From Rhizobiales bacterium PAR1 (lineage in GTDB: Bacteria; Pseudomonadota; Alphaproteobacteria; Rhizobiales; Beijerinckiaceae), in contig NKIW01000001.1 of the NCBI GenBank assembly GCA_002256205.1, forward strand, positions 558,001 to 622,000: a stretch of DNA of 64,000 nucleotides. Direction: 5' to 3'. The position numbers and the translations under genes were made by a program. Positions 34,177 through 41,545 of the stretch are shown piece by piece. Within the stretch, counting starts at the first letter, position 1, and every line of letters starts with the position of its first letter. The notes beneath the pieces were generated by a model. It was not told the origin of the DNA. It saw only the letters and a list, made by a program, of their open reading frames with translations, and searched no databases.

Positions 34177-35688
34177 TCAGGCAACCCGGATCTGGCCGGG
34201 CTTGTCGTTGCGATTGCCAATGCTCGCCGCGATCTTGGCGGATTCGAGCCTGTCGAGCATCGCGCGCTCGGCCTTCCAGTCTGCGATCAGGGATTTCAGC
34301 GTCGGCACGGCTTCGCCCGTCGCCGCGCTGCGCGGACGCTGCTCGCGCACCGGCGGATTGCGGGCAAGCACCGCCTCGATCCGCCGCGCCATCGGCGTCT
34401 TTTCTTCGATCACAGGTTCCGGTGCCATGGGCTCGGGTGCAGCCGTCATAACCGCTTCCACAACAGGCGCGGCTTCGGCTTCGTCGGTCAAGCCGCCCAG
34501 GCGCAGCATTTCCGGCCCGATATCCGCCGGAAGCAGGCTGAACTGCTCCTTCTCGGCATTGACCTCCTGCCGCAAGCTCTCGGCGATCCGGCGCGATTCC
34601 GAACGCGCGGCCTCAGCCTCGAACCGCCGCAGCAGCGCCATCAACCGCACGCCCTCCTCGCCCTGAACCTCAAGGCATCCGGCTTGCGCCGCACGTACCA
34701 CCGGCAGCGCATAGGAGCCGCGCCGCTCGCCGACCGGCAGGGTCGCCGAGACGCGGATAGACGCCACCAGAACCGGATGCAGAAACGTCGGAATCCCCGC
34801 GCGGCGCATCAGCGCGTGCAGCGCTGGCTCGGTTCCCGAAGCCACGATCGCCGCCGTGCGGGAGGGCTCCAGATCGCACAAATCGGCGAGCGAGGCCGCG
34901 ATGAAGGCCGTCTCGCCGCCCAGCACGGAGCGCAGCAGCAACGACGGCGTCAATTGGCCGCTCTCACGCAAATGCGCGATAAAACGGGCGAGTTCCTTGC
35001 CGGTTCCACGGGCGATTGTCACGGTTCCGCTCTGCACTGTTTCTTCCATCATCCGCGTATTGCGGGCCTTGCTGAGAAATCCACCATCCGTCACGAAGCC
35101 GCCGAGGCTCGAAGCCACGCGCACCATCAGGGCATGTCGGACCGCAGCAGGTAGATCAGGTCGGCCGAGCATCGCCTCGCGGAGGCGGCTGTGCTGCCCG
35201 AATGTCTCGACGAGATGCAGCAGTTCGGCCTCCGCAACCTCCGACGATCCATTGCCGACGAGCGCGAAGGCGCTATCGAAATCCCCGCGCGCCACAAGCG
35301 CATGGGCGATGCGGCGCGTAACATCAGGCCGAAGTGCAACGGCCATCAGAGAAAGGCGTTCGCCCGTGACGGCAATGTCGATGAGGTCGGCTTCTGTCAG
35401 CAGCGGCGAGCGGGCGATCAGCAGCCCCGCGACTTCCGCCTGATCTGCCGCGAGGGAGAGCACGATATGCCTCGGAGCGCTGCGTTCATCAGCGAAGGCC
35501 ATAGCAAGTGCCCGGCGCACCAGTGGCGAAGGATCATCAAGCACCGAGGTCAGTGCGGCCTCAACCGCCTCGGGCGTATCCCCGCCGAGCGCGCCATCGA
35601 GATAGGCGCGCGCCAGCATTGTCACCGCCTCGGCGCGTTCGCGCACGGGAGCGGTGTCCATCCAGGCCAGGAACGATTTTACTAACAT
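34177..35688 (-). CDS. DUF2336 domain-containing protein
   Basis: A 503-residue cytosolic protein with helical repeats in the N-terminal 370 residues (LTSVLDDPSPLVRRALAMAF resembles HEAT-like units). A linker rich in Pro, Ala and Glu covers about 385-440, and a basic helix ends the protein. DUF2336 proteins are common in Hyphomicrobiales and their role is not known. The ATG at 35688 is used; a GTG directly before it is possible. It follows the transglycosylase stop by 9 bases, so the two genes form one leftward operon, which hints at a cell-envelope or flagellum-related role. Confidence 0.8.
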   Translation of the reverse strand: MLVKSFLAWMDTAPVRERAEAVTMLARAYLDGALGGDTPEAVEAALTSVLDDPSPLVRRALAMAFADERSAPRHIVLSLAADQAEVAGLLIARSPLLTEADLIDIAVTGERLSLMAVALRPDVTRRIAHALVARGDFDSAFALVGNGSSEVAEAELLHLVETFGQHSRLREAMLGRPDLPAAVRHALMVRVASSLGGFVTDGGFLSKARNTRMMEETVQSGTVTIARGTGKELARFIAHLRESGQLTPSLLLRSVLGGETAFIAASLADLCDLEPSRTAAIVASGTEPALHALMRRAGIPTFLHPVLVASIRVSATLPVGERRGSYALPVVRAAQAGCLEVQGEEGVRLMALLRRFEAEAARSESRRIAESLRQEVNAEKEQFSLLPADIGPEMLRLGGLTDEAEAAPVVEAVMTAAPEPMAPEPVIEEKTPMARRIEAVLARNPPVREQRPRSAATGEAVPTLKSLIADWKAERAMLDRLESAKIAASIGNRNDKPGQIRVA

Positions 35689-35697
35689 CACAATTAC

Positions 35698-36894
35698 TCA
35701 ACGCTTTCTGGTGCCGGCGAAACGGGTGAGATCCATCGGGGAATTCGGGTCGGCGGGCTTCAGGTAGTCCGGGCGGACCGGAGGTAGCGGGGCCTTCACC
35801 GCCGGATAAACAGGGGTAGACGGGTAAGCTTGCAGCGCTTCGAAACGCGCCAGCGGTGAACTCGCGGGGTCAGGAATGTCTGTCGCAGCAGCCGCCATCG
35901 CCTGAACCGCTTCAGGATCGACCATCGCGACCTTCGCGACTTCCTTCGGCGCATTATCAGCACGCGGGAAGAACGACGGCGCATTCGGGTTGACGCGTGC
36001 CTCGGCAACGCCGAGCCATGTCTTGCGCAGCGCGTTCGCGGCCTGCTGATTGCTGCCGGAGCGGAAAAAGCCGTTGAACTGTGCCTGCTCGCGCAATTGC
36101 CCGGTCTGGGTTGCCGTGCGCGCCGGCGCCAGCGCCAGAGGCGAACGGGTTGGCATTTCATCCGGCCCGGTGGATGCTGGCGCAGCAGCGGCCCCTGCTG
36201 AAGCCACAGCCGTGGGGATCGCCGCGTCGGCGCCATCATGGAAGGAGACGAGCCGGGCATAGACCTCGCGCGTCGTCCGCGCCCTGCCCTTGCCATCAAA
36301 AAAGATCGGACGGTTCGCCGAAGCCGCATCCGGAAAAACGCTTGCCGCTGACTTATCCGGGTTGTTTGCCGCCTGTGAGATCAGTTCGCGCGCGCCGCCC
36401 GCCCCCATGAAATGGGCGATATAGAGTTCGCCGCCCGAAGGTTCGCGCCCGAGCGCATCTTTCAGAGAAGCCTTGTTCTCGCTGGTGAACACGCCCGCAA
36501 GCTTGGCCGACAGCGTGGGATCTTTGCGCAGGGCGAGGATTTGCTGGCGCGTATCCGCCTCGTTGACGACATACCGCCCCGAACGATCCTGCTGGATCGC
36601 ATTCGCATGGTCGGCAAGGCCGAGCTGTGGCCCCTGCCGCTTGATCAACCCGAGCCAGGTCTGCTCGATGAACTGGAACAGCCCGGTGGCGGAGGAGTTC
36701 GCGGCCTTGGCTTCCGGGTTGAGGTTTGATTCGCGCTTCGCCGTCTTGACGAGATAATCGAACGAGATGCCCGTCTCATCCGCCGCCTGCTTGAGCGGAC
36801 GGACAAGCGGATTGTCCCCCTGCTGCGTCTGTACCGGCGAAGGCACTTGCTGCGGAGCCTGTTCCGGTCTGTTGGGCGTTGTAAAGAGGAACAT
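35698..36894 (-). CDS. Lytic transglycosylase (SLT domain) protein
   Basis: A 398-residue protein. About residues 30-170 hold a lytic transglycosylase-like domain: FDYLVKTAKRESNLNP gives the catalytic Glu55, and NSSATGLFQFIEQTWL is the family's Ser-x-x-GLxQ motif. The C-terminal half is Ala/Pro-rich and low in complexity. I see no clear signal peptide at the ATG (36894), so export by a non-classical route or a wrong start is possible; a frame extends to 36930. Such enzymes cut peptidoglycan strands during insertion of flagella or secretion systems. It is upstream of the DUF2336 gene in one operon. Confidence 0.83.
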   Translation of the reverse strand: MFLFTTPNRPEQAPQQVPSPVQTQQGDNPLVRPLKQAADETGISFDYLVKTAKRESNLNPEAKAANSSATGLFQFIEQTWLGLIKRQGPQLGLADHANAIQQDRSGRYVVNEADTRQQILALRKDPTLSAKLAGVFTSENKASLKDALGREPSGGELYIAHFMGAGGARELISQAANNPDKSAASVFPDAASANRPIFFDGKGRARTTREVYARLVSFHDGADAAIPTAVASAGAAAAPASTGPDEMPTRSPLALAPARTATQTGQLREQAQFNGFFRSGSNQQAANALRKTWLGVAEARVNPNAPSFFPRADNAPKEVAKVAMVDPEAVQAMAAAATDIPDPASSPLARFEALQAYPSTPVYPAVKAPLPPVRPDYLKPADPNSPMDLTRFAGTRKR

Positions 36895-37035
36895 GCGTGG
36901 CGATCCCGGAGCGGGCCGGCGTTCTTGCACGGCTCGTCTCTTGCAGTTTCTCCATTTATGGTAAATCCCTGTTTAATCCGGGGTGCGACGAGGCGTCCCA
37001 TATCCGCACACCCCGCGACAAAACAGGATTTTTCG

Positions 37036-37911
37036 ATGCGTTCGCTGCTTTTCATTCCCGGAGACGATGCCAAGAAAATCGCCAAGGGCCTCGCTTCTGG
37101 TGCCGACGCGCTGATCCTCGATCTTGAGGATTCAGTCGCCGCTAGCAGGAAGGCCGAAGCACGACGACTCGTATGCGAAACGCTCAAGGCACAGGGCGCG
37201 AGCGGCCCGCGCCTGATTGTCCGCGTCAATGCCCTCAAATCCGGCGAGATCACCGCGGATCTCGATGGTGTCATGCCCGGCGGTCCGGCCTCGATCATGC
37301 TGCCAAAATGCGAGGGCGGCGCCGATCTCCAGCACCTTGGCGCGCTCCTCGCGGTGCGCGAAGCCGAGAACAACCTTCCCGATGGCCAGACCCGGATTAT
37401 CGCGATTGCAACCGAGACGCCGCTGGCGCTGTTCCGTCTCGGCTCGATTCCCGGCGCGAGCCAGCGCCTCGAAGCGCTGACCTGGGGCGCAGAAGACCTC
37501 GCCGGCGCCATCGGTGCCGAGGCCAATCGCGACGCATCAGGCGCCTACACCGATCCCTTCCGCTATGCGCGTTCTCTTGCGCTCTTCGCGGCAACGGCCT
37601 CCGAGGTTGCGCCGGTCGACACCGTCTACACCGATTTCCGCAACGAGGCGGGCCTGCGCGCCGAATGCCTCGCCGCGCGGCGCGATGGCTTCACCGCCAA
37701 GATGGCGATCCACCCGGCGCAGGTCGCAGTGATCAACGAGGTTTTCACGCCGGACGCGAAAGCCATCGCCCATGCGCAGAAAATCATCGATTTCTTCGCG
37801 GCAAACCCTGATTCCGGCGTTGTCGGCATCGACGGGCAGATGATCGACAAGCCCCACCTCGTGCAGGCTGAGCGTCTGCTGGCGCGGGCCAAAGCAGCGG
37901 GGCTCGCCTAA
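37036..37911 (+). CDS. CitE-like HpcH/HpaI lyase (beta-hydroxyacyl-CoA/malyl-CoA lyase type)
   Basis: A TIM-barrel lyase of 291 residues. Markers are the N-terminal MRSLLFIPGDDAKKIAKG, LILDLEDSV near 28-36, Arg in LIVRVNAL, IMLPKCEGG with the nearby Glu/Asp metal site, ETPLALFRLG and the GAEDLAGAIG motif. KMAIHPAQV near the C terminus is typical. Related enzymes split malyl-CoA, methylmalyl-CoA or citramalyl-CoA. No citrate lyase partners (citD, citF) are nearby, so a classical citrate lyase role is unlikely. The ATG at 37036 follows AGGA. The stop codon lies inside a short tandem duplication. Confidence 0.87.
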   Translation: MRSLLFIPGDDAKKIAKGLASGADALILDLEDSVAASRKAEARRLVCETLKAQGASGPRLIVRVNALKSGEITADLDGVMPGGPASIMLPKCEGGADLQHLGALLAVREAENNLPDGQTRIIAIATETPLALFRLGSIPGASQRLEALTWGAEDLAGAIGAEANRDASGAYTDPFRYARSLALFAATASEVAPVDTVYTDFRNEAGLRAECLAARRDGFTAKMAIHPAQVAVINEVFTPDAKAIAHAQKIIDFFAANPDSGVVGIDGQMIDKPHLVQAERLLARAKAAGLA

Positions 37912-37943
37912 GCCCTGCGGGAAGTTGGCCTAAGCCCTGCGGG
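37906..37943 (+). repeat. Short tandem duplication across the CitE-like stop codon
   Basis: GCCTAAGCCCTGCGGG occurs at 37906-37921 and again at 37928-37943. The first copy includes the last codon and stop of the CitE-like gene. It looks like a recent 22-base duplication. Confidence 0.7.
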
Positions 37944-37957
37944 GCTTGCCTTCCCCG

Positions 37958-38563
37958 TCAGCCGCCCTGAGGCCGGTCGAGCCAGAAGATGTTTTCCACG
38001 GCGGCGTATTCCATATACCCGAGCCGTGCGAGGTGGTTCATCTTGGCGCTGTCGATCCGCCGGTCTTTGATGAAGTCATCGTCGATATAGATGTTCACGA
38101 CCTCGCCGAGCACCAGCACATAGGTCGCGTCATTACCGGCCACGCCATGCATCGGCACGAGGCTCGTCACCTTGCATTCGAACGCCGCCGCGATGCCCTT
38201 GACGCGCGGCGCCTTGACGAGCCGCGAGGCCTCCATCTCCAGCCCCGCCTTCTCGAACTCACTGACGCCATGCGGATAGGGCGCGGAGGACTGGCTCATC
38301 GCCGCCGTATCGGATTTCATCACGATATTGCAGACGAATTCGCCGGTGTCCTGCGCATTGATCGCGCTGTCCTTCATCCCCGCCGAGGAAAACCCGACGA
38401 TCGGTGGACGATCCGAAAACGCGTTAAAGAACGAGTACGGCGCGAGGTTGGGCTGCCCCGCTTTCGAGAGCGTCGAAATCCAGCCGATCGGGCGCGGCGC
38501 GATCAGCGCCTTGAACGGGTCATGCGGAAGTCCGTGATTCCGGAGGCGTGGTTCATACTGCAT
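37958..38563 (-). CDS. Flavin reductase-like / flavoprotein oxygenase (DIM6/NTAB family)
   Basis: A 201-residue split-barrel FMN-binding protein. Characteristic segments are ALIAPRPIGWISTLSKAG near residue 20, NLAPYSFFNAFSDRPP near 39, and IGFS-like VGFSSAGMKD near 57. The C-terminal part contains LVLGEVVNIYID. Members reduce flavin for partner monooxygenases or act as oxygenases themselves. The ATG at 38563 is chosen because the conserved N terminus (MQYEPRL) begins there. It is convergent with the CitE-like gene. No partner monooxygenase is adjacent. Confidence 0.85.
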   Translation of the reverse strand: MQYEPRLRNHGLPHDPFKALIAPRPIGWISTLSKAGQPNLAPYSFFNAFSDRPPIVGFSSAGMKDSAINAQDTGEFVCNIVMKSDTAAMSQSSAPYPHGVSEFEKAGLEMEASRLVKAPRVKGIAAAFECKVTSLVPMHGVAGNDATYVLVLGEVVNIYIDDDFIKDRRIDSAKMNHLARLGYMEYAAVENIFWLDRPQGG

Positions 38564-38710
38564 GGGAAAACCTTGAAAGGAGAGGAAGTTGCCTCCGAGA
38601 TGGCGCTTTGCCACGCTTCTGGCAAGATCTGTCGCCAAGGCTGAAATGCCAGATGGCTTTGCACCTCAGTTCGCCTTGCGCTTCTGCCTGCTTTTCGAGA
38701 AAAGAACCGG

Positions 38711-39565
38711 ATGACCCCTCGCGTGCCGATTCCCCGCCGTATTGTGCTTGCCGGCCTTGCTTTTGGCGTTGCGGCCTGGCCCGCGCTGGCGCAGGTCGGC
38801 GCCGGCATCCAGCGTACCGGCGTTCTCGCCCTGCGCGCGACCTATGGCGAACGCGGCGCGGAAATCCCTGATAATCTCGTCTGGCGGGTCTATTCCGTAC
38901 GTGGCAGCGATATCCAGCTCATCACCAAGAGCGAGGTGCCGCGCCCGAGCCTCGTGTTGCCAGCGGGGCTTTATGCCGTGCACGTCAGCCATGGCCTTGC
39001 GACCGCGACGCGGGAAATCAACGTGGGCGAGACCGGTTCGATCTCCTCCATCCCCGTCAATGTCGGCGCGCTGACCGTGACCGGCTATCTCGGCATTCCC
39101 GAGCGCCCAATCCCGCCGGGGCGGCAGAAACTCTCACTCTATATCCCCACAGCGAACAATTCCGAGGGCAAGCTCGTCACCGATACGCTGCGCGCGACCT
39201 CGCGCGTCAACCTGCCGGAAGGCACTTATCATCTCGTCTCGACCTATTCCGGCTCGAACTCGGTGGTGCGCACCAACGTCAAGATCGAGACCGGCAAGGT
39301 GACGGAGGCCGTGGTCAACCATCGCGCGGCAACCATGACGCTCAAGCTCGTCCGGCAGGCGGGTGGCGTCGCGCTGGCCGGCGCGGAATGGACGGTGGAA
39401 ACGCCGGGCGGCGATATCGTCGCCGAAGCCGTGGGAGCCTTCCCCTCAATCGAGATCGGCGAAGGCACCTACCCCGTCCTCGCCCGCCACAATGATCGCG
39501 AATATCGCGGCCAGATGAAGGTGGAAGGCGGCGTCAACCGCGATTTCGAGATTGTGGTGGAGTAG
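38711..39565 (+). CDS. Exported protein with repeated beta-rich domains, unknown function
   Basis: A 284-residue protein. The N terminus (RRIVLAGLAFGVAAWPALAQ) is a signal peptide, probably cleaved after ALA near residue 27. The mature part reads as three beta-sandwich-like units; each contains a pattern like LPAGLYAVHVSHG, LPEGTYHLVSTYSG and IGEGTYPVLARHND, i.e. a G-x-Y turn and strand, as in carboxypeptidase-regulatory or PEGA-like folds. Periplasmic or envelope location is inferred. I do not recognise a named family. Confidence 0.68.
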   Translation: MTPRVPIPRRIVLAGLAFGVAAWPALAQVGAGIQRTGVLALRATYGERGAEIPDNLVWRVYSVRGSDIQLITKSEVPRPSLVLPAGLYAVHVSHGLATATREINVGETGSISSIPVNVGALTVTGYLGIPERPIPPGRQKLSLYIPTANNSEGKLVTDTLRATSRVNLPEGTYHLVSTYSGSNSVVRTNVKIETGKVTEAVVNHRAATMTLKLVRQAGGVALAGAEWTVETPGGDIVAEAVGAFPSIEIGEGTYPVLARHNDREYRGQMKVEGGVNRDFEIVVE

Positions 39566-39574
39566 CCCGATAGG

Positions 39575-39677
39575 ATTGGCAGCAAAAGTGGGCACCGGTT
39601 TTGCGTGGCCAAGCCGTCAGGCATGAAAACACCATTGGCAGCAAAAGTGGGCACCGGTTTTGCGTTGCCAAGCCGTC
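39575..39677 (+). repeat. Two 44-base direct repeats with internal palindrome
   Basis: Copies at 39575-39618 and 39634-39677 differ by one base. Each contains GCAAAA-gtgggcacc-ggTTTTGC, an inverted repeat of a kind dispersed in intergenic regions of many Hyphomicrobiales. The period is 59 bases. Lying 10 bases after the exported-protein stop, they may act as transcription-end or mRNA-stabilising hairpins. Confidence 0.8.
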
Positions 39678-39755
39678 TCGACAAAATAGGATTGCCTGCC
39701 CGAAACGCTCGGGTATTCTCGCGATCAGAAGCTTGGTGACGATCCTTTCATAGCC

Positions 39756-39783
39756 CGAACGGGCGCCCGAGCTTATGCGAGGG
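39756..39783 (+). repeat. Dispersed 28-base intergenic repeat, copy 2
   Basis: This copy begins CGAACGGGCGCC and ends in CCGAGCTTATGCGAGGG, whose 17 bases are identical to the copy at 31782-31798. It lies about 30 bases before the RAM-domain gene. Confidence 0.6.
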
Positions 39784-39811
39784 AAACGCCGCGCAGCGGC
39801 AAGAGAAAAAC

Positions 39812-40048
39812 ATGCAGACCTTTTTTGTTCAGATCAAATGCAAGCTCGGCAAGACATACGAGGTTGCCACCGCCCTCGCCGACGCCGAAATCGCCTCGGA
39901 AATCTATTCGACCGCCGGGCATTACGACATTCTCGCCAAGTTCCACCTCGATGACGAGCACGATGTCGGCCATTTCGTCGGCAATAAGGTGCAGACCCTG
40001 CCGGGTATTCAGGACACGCTGACGGTGATTACCTTCAAGGCGTTTTAG
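39812..40048 (+). CDS. Stand-alone Lrp/AsnC ligand-binding (RAM) domain protein
   Basis: A 78-residue protein consisting only of the alpha/beta sandwich that binds amino acids in Lrp/AsnC regulators, with no DNA-binding helix-turn-helix. Characteristic parts are FFVQIKCKLGKTYEV at the start, the STAGHYDILAKFHLDD segment and LPGIQDTLTVITF. Such stand-alone RAM proteins form ring-like oligomers and may sense amino acids or modify Lrp activity. The ATG at 39812 follows AAGAGAAAAAC. Its stop runs into a tract of nine G. Confidence 0.88.
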   Translation: MQTFFVQIKCKLGKTYEVATALADAEIASEIYSTAGHYDILAKFHLDDEHDVGHFVGNKVQTLPGIQDTLTVITFKAF

Positions 40049-40063
40049 GGGGGGGGAGATAGA

Positions 40064-40501
40064 ATGTACAAAAGGCGTTATTTGAGCCTGCTGGATAACT
40101 ACACTGCAGCTTCATTACGCGCCCTCAGAAGCCCGGACAGGAACAAAATCATCTGGAATGCCCCTTTAACGATCTTAAAAAAGGGCCGACTTGAAGAAAT
40201 TACATACGAGATTACAGAATATGATGCTGCCTTTTGGATAAAGGCCATATTTTCAAAATTTGAACTTATTGCAAATATGAAGCGCGCCCTAGTAAAGGCA
40301 AACACAGAGCCTCGCACGGAATCGCCCTTAGGGGCCCCTCCTGGATGTCATGCAATTGATGAAAATCTTCTGGCAATCCAAGCGATGCTTGGTGAAAATG
40401 TGCCATCCGTTTCCGGGGTGATCCCATCTTGGTTGGCAGGGCTCATCTACGAACATCTTGATGCTTGTGATCCTTCGCCATCCTCGAGCTCGAACCAGTG
40501 A
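40064..40501 (+). CDS. Hypothetical protein with atypical composition
   Basis: A 145-residue frame that I cannot assign. It begins MYKRRYLSLLDNY and shows mixed helix-like segments (EEITYEITEYDAAFWIKAIF, then LLAIQAMLGENVP), with a Ser-rich end. GGGGGGAGATAGA lies just before the ATG at 40064. Codons are clearly more A/T-rich than in the neighbours, pointing to acquired DNA. It is flanked by a G9 tract on the left and a palindromic repeat on the right. Coding is likely but not certain. Confidence 0.5.
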   Translation: MYKRRYLSLLDNYTAASLRALRSPDRNKIIWNAPLTILKKGRLEEITYEITEYDAAFWIKAIFSKFELIANMKRALVKANTEPRTESPLGAPPGCHAIDENLLAIQAMLGENVPSVSGVIPSWLAGLIYEHLDACDPSPSSSSNQ

Positions 40502-40581
40502 ACATTGAGAACGGCCCTGCTTAGACGGACACATGCCTCAAACTCGTTCGAGCAATCGCTTCGCTAAGAATGCCACGCGCA

Positions 40582-40667
40582 TCGTCATTGCGAAGAGCGG
40601 AACGACGAAGCAATCCAGAAAACAAGATCTGGATTTCCACGTCAGCCTTCGGCTTCCTCGCAATGAC
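40582..40667. repeat. Large palindromic intergenic repeat
   Basis: CGTCATTGCGA ... GCAATCCAG is followed about 14 bases later by CTGGATTTCC ... TCGCAATGACG, so the outer parts can pair over a long stem. The sequence is of the common CGTCATTGCGAG-type dispersed repeat found in many bacterial genomes. It lies between the hypothetical gene and the lectin-like gene and probably represents an inserted non-autonomous element. Confidence 0.7.
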
Positions 40668-40682
40668 GCGTGAGCCTTAGCC

Positions 40683-41363
40683 TTAGTTCGCCACGAAGCA
40701 GTAGAGCAGCCCGTTGCCGCCCGTCTTGCGCAGCGAGGCGTTGTCACAGCCCGCGCTCGGGTGGGACGAATTCCACGACTTCGCCGGGGGCTGATCGTTA
40801 AGGCCCATGCGGTCGTGATGGCCGACGATAGCCGAACCTTCGCCGCCCTTGGTCCAGTTGCCGCAGGTAAGATCCTTGTCTGCTGCCGGAGCGGTGCCAT
40901 CAGCCTGCGTGCCGGTGAGAATGTCGTGATAGTTGGTCACGAACAGGCGACCCATCACCTTCTTGCCGGTCTCGGTGATGCCGGTATTCTCGTTGATGTT
41001 CGCCTTCACCGGATCATGGAGATCGGCCACCGAAGCGGCAATCGTCGTGCCCTCGGCGTTGACCCACGGGCCCTTGCCGATGCGGTCCTTGGCGTTGATC
41101 GCGGTCTTGCCGTCGAGCGCCTGCTGGCTAACGTAAGCGCGCCAGGCCTTGCCGCCGGCGCCGGCCTTGGCAGCGAGATCACCGCAATATTTGTCCGCGC
41201 CGTCGATGCCGCCGAAGTTGGCGCCGTTCGGGCCGGGCGTCGAAGTGATGAAGAAGGTCATGTTCGGATATTGCGGCGGTGCGGGCGCCTGAGCAGCCGC
41301 GGGGGCGATAAAAGCGAAGGCTGCGGCCACCAGCGTGGTCGGAACGATGAAGGTCCTGAGCAT
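40683..41363 (-). CDS. Exported lectin-/endostatin-like protein
   Basis: A 226-residue protein with a signal peptide (LRTFIVPTTLVAAAFAF), probably cleaved after APAAAQ near residue 25. The mature part has FFITSTPGPNGANFGGIDGA near 38, DKYCGDLAAKAG, WRAYVSQQ and a C-terminal SHPSAGCDNASL-type segment ending in LLYCFVAN. Four Cys could form two disulfides. This layout resembles the lectin family related to the endostatin fold. The ligand is unknown; it is likely secreted or periplasmic. Confidence 0.72.
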   Translation of the reverse strand: MLRTFIVPTTLVAAAFAFIAPAAAQAPAPPQYPNMTFFITSTPGPNGANFGGIDGADKYCGDLAAKAGAGGKAWRAYVSQQALDGKTAINAKDRIGKGPWVNAEGTTIAASVADLHDPVKANINENTGITETGKKVMGRLFVTNYHDILTGTQADGTAPAADKDLTCGNWTKGGEGSAIVGHHDRMGLNDQPPAKSWNSSHPSAGCDNASLRKTGGNGLLYCFVAN

Positions 41364-41496
41364 GGTCTCTCTCCCATTCGGGCTCCGCTTCGTGCGAAAC
41401 CTTGAGCGGGGAGCCTAGGATTGTACCGGGGATAGGCCTATCCGCAGTGCTACGGATACACCTTGCACGAACAACACGGAGAAGCGTGCATCAACG

Positions 41497-41523
41497 CAAA
41501 AATGGCCGGGTTACCCCGGCCAC
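41497..41523 (-). terminator. Rho-independent terminator after thrS
   Basis: On the minus strand, GGCCGGG-GTAA-CCCGGCC is followed by ATTTTTGC. It lies about 25 bases beyond the thrS stop. Confidence 0.85.
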
Positions 41524-41545
41524 CATGATCAGAGACCCAAGAACC

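Noticed and set aside
39575-39677. Possible CRISPR array
   Set aside because: There are only two copies, a 15-base spacer, and no cas genes anywhere in the window.
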